NCBI GenBank assembly: GCA_016302015.1
Contig: JAEDOJ010000036.1
Coordinates: 1 to 10,092, forward strand
Length of the DNA stretch: 10,092 nt
Origin: Oscillospiraceae bacterium
GTDB lineage: Bacteria > Bacillota_A > Clostridia > Oscillospirales > Oscillospiraceae
Direction of reading: 5' to 3'
Below the pieces are notes generated by a model. It searched no databases. It was not told the DNA's origin and saw only the letters and a program-made list of their open reading frames with translations. The position numbers were made by a program, and so were the translations under genes. This document shows, one piece after another, positions 6,514 to 10,092 of the stretch; the stretch's first letter is position 1, and every line of letters starts with the position of its first letter.

Positions 6514-7395
6514 ATGGCGTTTTTGTCCAATTTTATCAACGGCCTGAGCCTTGGCAGCGTCTATGCGATTATCGCCCTGGGCTATACCATGGTCTACGGT
6601 ATCGCAAAGATGCTGAACTTTGCTCACGGCGATGTTATCATGGTCGGTGCTTATATATCCTTTGTGAGCATTTATTCTCTCGGAACATCGCCAATTATCG
6701 CACTGCTGATTGCCATGTGCGTCTGTACGATTCTGGGCATGGTCATAGAACGGCTGGCCTACCGTCCCCTCCGTGCCGCTCCTTCTCTTGCGGTTCTGAT
6801 CACCGCCATCGGCGTCAGCTATTTCCTGCAGAATGTTGCCCTCCTGCTCTGGACTGCCAATACGAAGGTTTATCCCTCCATCGTGGAGTTTGAACCCCTG
6901 CGTCTGTTCGGGGGCAAGCTGACCATCACCGGAGAAACCATCGTCAGTATCGCGGCCTGCGTGGTGATCATGGTCGGCCTGACCCTGTTTACCGGAAAGA
7001 CCAAGACCGGCAAGGCCATGCGGGCGGTTGCGGAAAACCGTACCGCCGCTGAGCTGATGGGCATCAGCGTAAACCGCACCATCACCGTCACCTTCGCCAT
7101 CGGCTCCGCTCTGGCTGCCGTGGCAGGCGTTCTGTACTGCTCCATGTATCCCGTTCTGATTCCCACCACCGGCTCCATCCCCGGCATCAAGGCCTTTACC
7201 GCTGCGGTTCTGGGCGGCATCGGCTCCATCCCCGGCACTCTGGTGGGCGGCTTCCTGCTGGGCATCATCGAGATCTTCGGCAAGGCTTACATCAATCAGG
7301 AATTGAGCGACGCCATCGTTTTCGGCGTCCTCATCGTCATCCTTCTGGTAAAGCCCAACGGTTTGATGGGCAAGAAGGTCACTGAGAAAGTCTGA
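6514..7395 (+). CDS. livH: Branched-chain amino acid ABC transporter permease LivH
   Basis: LivH is one of two different membrane subunits that form the translocation pore of the importer. The 293-residue protein is almost entirely hydrophobic helices, with family hallmarks LNFAHGDVIMVGAY (34-47) near the N-terminus, the cytoplasmic coupling loop RAVAENRTAAELMGI (170-184) that docks onto the ATPases, and GGIGSIPGTLVGGFLLGIIE (234-253) near the C-terminus. Length matches the family. GGGAGG at 6502-6507 is 6 bases before the ATG. It follows livJ after a 117-base gap containing a hairpin, and livM begins 10 bases after its stop, so these genes form one transcription unit. No convincing internal promoter was found in the gap. 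Confidence 0.95.
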   Translation: MAFLSNFINGLSLGSVYAIIALGYTMVYGIAKMLNFAHGDVIMVGAYISFVSIYSLGTSPIIALLIAMCVCTILGMVIERLAYRPLRAAPSLAVLITAIGVSYFLQNVALLLWTANTKVYPSIVEFEPLRLFGGKLTITGETIVSIAACVVIMVGLTLFTGKTKTGKAMRAVAENRTAAELMGISVNRTITVTFAIGSALAAVAGVLYCSMYPVLIPTTGSIPGIKAFTAAVLGGIGSIPGTLVGGFLLGIIEIFGKAYINQELSDAIVFGVLIVILLVKPNGLMGKKVTEKV

Positions 7396-7405
7396 GGTGG
7401 CTGTC

Positions 7406-8461
7406 ATGCGTTTATGGAAATCGAAAACTTCCCGGCAAAACATCATTACGCTGATCTGCGTCATGATTGTTTTCACCGTTGTTCTGCTTCTGGATAACAA
7501 CGGCATCCTCAGCCGCAGCCTCAGCGGTCAGCTTGTCCCCATCTGCGTCTATATCATCATGGCCCTGTCCCTGAACCTTACCGTTGGCATTCTGGGCGAG
7601 CTGAGCCTGGGCCATGCCGGTTTTATGAGCGTTGGCGCTTTTTCCGGCGTTGTGGCCGTTACCTTTTTGAACCAGTACATCGGTAACCCCATTTTGCTTA
7701 TGGTTGTTGCCATTCTCATCGGCGGTCTGCTGGCTGCCATCATCGGCTTCCTCATCGGCATTCCCGTCCTGCGTCTGCGGGGCGACTATCTGGCAATTGT
7801 GACCCTGGCCTTTGGTGAGATCATCAAAAATATTCTCAACTGTCTCTATGTTACCATTGACGAAGGCGGACTTCACGCCGCTCTGTTCGACGGCAACTCC
7901 CTGCCCGGCAAGTTCATCATCAACGGGCCTCAGGGCGCAAAGGTCTCCGAAAGACTGTCCACCTTCGGCCTTGGCTTTGCCATGGTGATCATCGTTCTGA
8001 TCATCATCATGAATTTCGTCCATTCCAAGGAAGGCCGTGCCATCAAGGCAATCCGGGACAACCCCATTGCCGCGGAATCCGTGGGACTGAATCTGACCAC
8101 CTATAAGATGAAAGCCTTCGTCCTCTCCGCCGCAATGGCAGGTATGGCCGGCGTTCTCTTTGCCATGAAGTATTCTGCGGTAGAGGCAAAGAAGTTCAAC
8201 TTCAATACCTCCATCAACGTGCTGGTTATGGTGGTTCTGGGCGGCATGGGCAGCCTCCGTGGCTCCATCATCGCAGCGGTGCTTCTGACCATTTTGCCGG
8301 AGCTGCTCCGTGGCTTTGACGACCTGCGTATGCTGATCTACGCCATCGTGCTGATCCTTGTCATGCTGCTGAACTCCAACGCAAAATTCGCTCAGATGCG
8401 GATCACCGTAAAGAAAAAAATCACCTCTCTCTTTAAGAGAAAGGAGGCGGCGGCGAAATGA
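7406..8461 (+). CDS. livM: Branched-chain amino acid ABC transporter permease LivM
   Basis: LivM is the second pore subunit and pairs with LivH. The 351-residue protein has the family signature SLNLTVGILGELSLGHAGFMSVGAF (residues 55-79, conserved core GELSLGHAGF), LRLRGDYLAIVTLAFGEI (122-139), the coupling loop RAIKAIRDNPIAAESVGL (211-228) and VLGGMGSLRGSI (277-288). It ends in a basic tail (KKKITSLFKRKEAAAK) expected to face the cytoplasm. The ATG at 7406 is chosen over the in-frame GTG at 7397 because GAGGTG at 7394-7399 sits 6 bases before it. The stop overlaps the livG start by 4 bases (ATGA), a coupled arrangement. Confidence 0.95.
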   Translation: MRLWKSKTSRQNIITLICVMIVFTVVLLLDNNGILSRSLSGQLVPICVYIIMALSLNLTVGILGELSLGHAGFMSVGAFSGVVAVTFLNQYIGNPILLMVVAILIGGLLAAIIGFLIGIPVLRLRGDYLAIVTLAFGEIIKNILNCLYVTIDEGGLHAALFDGNSLPGKFIINGPQGAKVSERLSTFGLGFAMVIIVLIIIMNFVHSKEGRAIKAIRDNPIAAESVGLNLTTYKMKAFVLSAAMAGMAGVLFAMKYSAVEAKKFNFNTSINVLVMVVLGGMGSLRGSIIAAVLLTILPELLRGFDDLRMLIYAIVLILVMLLNSNAKFAQMRITVKKKITSLFKRKEAAAK

Positions 8462-9321
8462 GTGAGAAAAATAAGACAAAAATGGTCAGCGTGCCCAGCA
8501 CTTCCATCATTCCGGAGCGTGATCTGGGAAGCCAGCCGGTTCTGGACATCCGAAATCTGGGCATCGACTTCGGCGGCCTGACCGCCGTGGACGAATTCAC
8601 CCTGACCATCGGCAAGACCGAAATCGCAGGTCTCATCGGCCCCAACGGTGCCGGTAAAACCACCATTTTCAACCTGCTGACCAACGTATATCAGGCTACC
8701 CGGGGTTCCATCCTCCTGAAAGGCATTGATACCAAAGGGATGACCACCGCTCAGGTCAACCGTATGGGCATCGCCCGCACCTTCCAGAACATCCGTCTCT
8801 TCGGCGGGATGTCTGTGATCGACAACGTGAAGGTTGGCCTCCATAACAGCATTCCCTGCTCCATGCTGTCCTCCATCCTCCATCTGCCCGGCTACTACAA
8901 GGCGGAAAAGCAGGCAAGAGCCAGATGCCTGGAGCTGCTGGACTTCATGGGCATGGCGGATATGGCGCAGTATCAGGCCGGTTCCCTGCCCTACGGCGCT
9001 CAGAGACGGCTGGAGATTGTCCGTGCCCTGGCAACCAATCCCGCCATTATCCTGCTGGATGAGCCTGCCGCCGGCATGAACCCCTCCGAGACAGCGGAGC
9101 TGATGGATCATATCCGCCGCATCCGTGACGAATTCCAGATTGCCGTCATGCTGATTGAGCATGACATGAATCTGGTCATGGGTGTCTGCGAGGGCATTGC
9201 GGTTGTGAACTACGGCAAAATCATTGCCAAGGGCACGCCGGAGGAAATCGTCAACAACCCCGTGGTGATCGAAGCCTATCTGGGCAAGAAAGGAGCGTCC
9301 GCAAATGCTTCTGAAGGTTGA
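8458..9321 (+). CDS. livG: Branched-chain amino acid ABC transporter ATP-binding protein LivG
   Basis: LivG is one of two non-identical cytoplasmic ATPases that power the importer. The 287-residue protein has Walker A GPNGAGKTT (61-69), Q-loop ARTFQNIRLF (106-115), an ABC signature in the LivG-like form LPYGAQRRLEIVRAL (177-191), Walker B IILLDEPAAGMNP (197-209) and the switch histidine in LIEHD (232-236). All catalytic elements are present. About 27 polar residues precede the usual start of the domain at VLDIRNLGIDFGG (28-40), making it longer than the typical LivG of about 255 residues. AAGGAGG at 8441-8447 lies inside livM, 10 bases upstream. Its 3' end overlaps livF by 17 bases. Confidence 0.95.
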   Translation: MSEKNKTKMVSVPSTSIIPERDLGSQPVLDIRNLGIDFGGLTAVDEFTLTIGKTEIAGLIGPNGAGKTTIFNLLTNVYQATRGSILLKGIDTKGMTTAQVNRMGIARTFQNIRLFGGMSVIDNVKVGLHNSIPCSMLSSILHLPGYYKAEKQARARCLELLDFMGMADMAQYQAGSLPYGAQRRLEIVRALATNPAIILLDEPAAGMNPSETAELMDHIRRIRDEFQIAVMLIEHDMNLVMGVCEGIAVVNYGKIIAKGTPEEIVNNPVVIEAYLGKKGASANASEG

Positions 9322-10006
9322 TAATATTCATGTTTATTACGGTGCGATTCACGCCATCAAGGGAATTTCCTTTGAGGTCAACGAGGGCGAAACCGTTGCT
9401 CTGATCGGCGCCAACGGCGCGGGCAAATCCACCACGCTGAAGACCGTTTCCGGCCTGATGCATCCGAAATCCGGTTCCATCCATTTTATGGATCAGGACA
9501 TCACCCATACGGAGGCGTACAAGCTGGTCAGCCGTGGCCTGGCTCATGTTCCCGAAGGAAGACATATCTTCCTCCAGATGACCGTGCAGGAGAATCTGGA
9601 AATGGGCGCGTATACCAGCAAGGGCGATATTTCCGCAGCCATGGACAATGTTTTCCAGCATTTTCCCAGACTGAAGGAGCGTCGCAAGCAGATCGGCGGC
9701 ACGCTTTCCGGCGGTGAGCAGCAGATGCTGGCCATGGGCAGAGCAATGATGATTTCGCCGAAGCTACTGATGCTGGACGAGCCCTCCATGGGTCTGGCAC
9801 CCATTCTGGTGGAGCAGATTTTTGACATTATCAAAGAGCTTCGCAAAGCCGGAACCACCATTCTTCTGGTGGAGCAGAACGCAGGCATGGCGCTGGATAT
9901 TGCAGACCGTGCTTACGTTTTGGAGACAGGGAAAATCACCCTCTCCGGCACCGGCGCAGAGCTTGCCCAGTCTTCCGAGGTGAAGAAAGCCTACCTTGGC
10001 GGCTGA
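9305..10006 (+). CDS. livF: Branched-chain amino acid ABC transporter ATP-binding protein LivF
   Basis: LivF is the partner ATPase of LivG. The 233-residue protein has Walker A GANGAGKST (35-43), the LivF-type VPEGRHIF (82-89) where other ABC ATPases carry the Q-loop, signature LSGGEQQMLAMGRA (134-147) and Walker B LLMLDEPSMGLAP (154-166). The switch histidine is replaced by glutamine in LLVEQN (187-192), which is normal for LivF rather than a defect. Length fits the family. AGGAG at 9291-9295 lies within livG, 9 bases before the ATG, so the two ATPases are translationally coupled and probably made in equal amounts. It is the last gene of the operon, with a strong terminator starting 4 bases after its stop. 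Confidence 0.95.
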   Translation: MLLKVDNIHVYYGAIHAIKGISFEVNEGETVALIGANGAGKSTTLKTVSGLMHPKSGSIHFMDQDITHTEAYKLVSRGLAHVPEGRHIFLQMTVQENLEMGAYTSKGDISAAMDNVFQHFPRLKERRKQIGGTLSGGEQQMLAMGRAMMISPKLLMLDEPSMGLAPILVEQIFDIIKELRKAGTTILLVEQNAGMALDIADRAYVLETGKITLSGTGAELAQSSEVKKAYLGG

Positions 10007-10009
10007 TAA

Positions 10010-10045
10010 AAAACAGGACGCAGCTTCACCGCTGCGTCCTGTTTT
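10010..10045 (+). terminator. Strong intrinsic terminator of the liv operon
   Basis: AAAACAGGACGCAGC (10010-10024) and GCTGCGTCCTGTTTT (10031-10045) form a perfect 15-bp stem with loop TTCACC. The terminal T-run and the matching A-run on the 5' side mean it could work in both directions. Confidence 0.92.
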
Positions 10046-10053
10046 ACACCGCA

Positions 10054-10085
10054 CCCGTGGCTCCCTCATCAGAGGGAGCCATGGG
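10054..10085. repeat. Palindromic intergenic element at window edge
   Basis: TGGCTCCCTC (10058-10067) and GAGGGAGCCA (10072-10081) form a perfect 10-bp inverted repeat around ATCA, and pairing extends to 14 bp (10054-10085) with one G-U. It is not needed to end the liv operon, which already has a terminator 8 bases earlier. Its form resembles short dispersed palindromes found in many copies in some gut Clostridia genomes, but copy number cannot be judged from one window, and the element may continue past the edge. Confidence 0.45.
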
Positions 10086-10092
10086 CTGGTAC

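Noticed and set aside
5095..7506. Open minus-strand frame of 803 codons opposite livJ and livH
   Set aside because: It runs antisense to two clear family members, has a Gly/Asp/Val/His-rich low-complexity translation with no domain, and is explained by the scarcity of TTA, CTA and TCA codons in the highly biased sense genes.
7412..8479. Open minus-strand frame of 355 codons opposite livM
   Set aside because: Antisense to a permease with all family signatures; the composition is His/Gln/Asp-rich as expected from reversed hydrophobic codons.
8392..9162. Open minus-strand frame of 256 codons opposite livG
   Set aside because: Antisense to a complete ABC ATPase, with no domain recognised in the reverse reading.

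Overview
The window looks like chromosomal DNA of an anaerobic, low-G+C-lineage (Firmicutes/Bacillota) bacterium, most likely an Oscillospirales/Clostridia-type gut organism. The pointers are a PcrA-type helicase, a clostridial-style lipoprotein signal ending in LFAAC, strong AGGAGG ribosome binding sites, a moderately G+C-rich coding style, and short palindromic intergenic DNA at the right edge. The genus cannot be fixed from the sequence alone. No mobile element, CRISPR array, rRNA or tRNA was seen.

Layout. (1) Positions 1-2137, minus strand: most of a UvrD/PcrA superfamily 1 DNA helicase, whose C-terminal end lies beyond the window. It carries an insertion of about 42 residues between motifs I and Ia. 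(2) 2138-2284: a divergent promoter region with a 15-bp inverted repeat. (3) 2285-4694, plus strand: a two-gene, translationally coupled operon of a FadD-like acyl-CoA ligase and a polytopic HGSNAT/DUF1624-like membrane acyltransferase, closed by a hairpin. (4) 4743-5184: a control region with a near-consensus sigma-A promoter, a 65-codon ORF very rich in Ile, Leu and Val, and an intrinsic terminator. (5) 5185-10006: a complete branched-chain amino acid ABC importer in the order livJ, livH, livM, livG, livF. A hairpin lies after livJ, the remaining genes are tightly packed, and a strong terminator ends the operon. (6) 10046-10092: a second strong palindrome with no gene.

How it works together. 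LivJ (surface lipoprotein) captures the amino acid, LivH and LivM form the membrane channel, and LivG and LivF hydrolyse ATP. The hairpin between livJ and livH probably keeps the binding protein more abundant than the channel.

The most interesting part is the control region. The only clear promoter upstream of livJ first drives a short ORF in which 23 of 65 residues are Ile, Leu or Val. A terminator follows 28 bases after its stop codon, and the bases just after the stop can pair, imperfectly, with the 5' arm of that terminator. This is the geometry expected of translation-coupled attenuation sensing branched-chain aminoacyl-tRNA, although a small membrane protein with its own terminator explains the same features. 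The ligase-acyltransferase pair may be a small acyl-modification module whose substrate is not evident.
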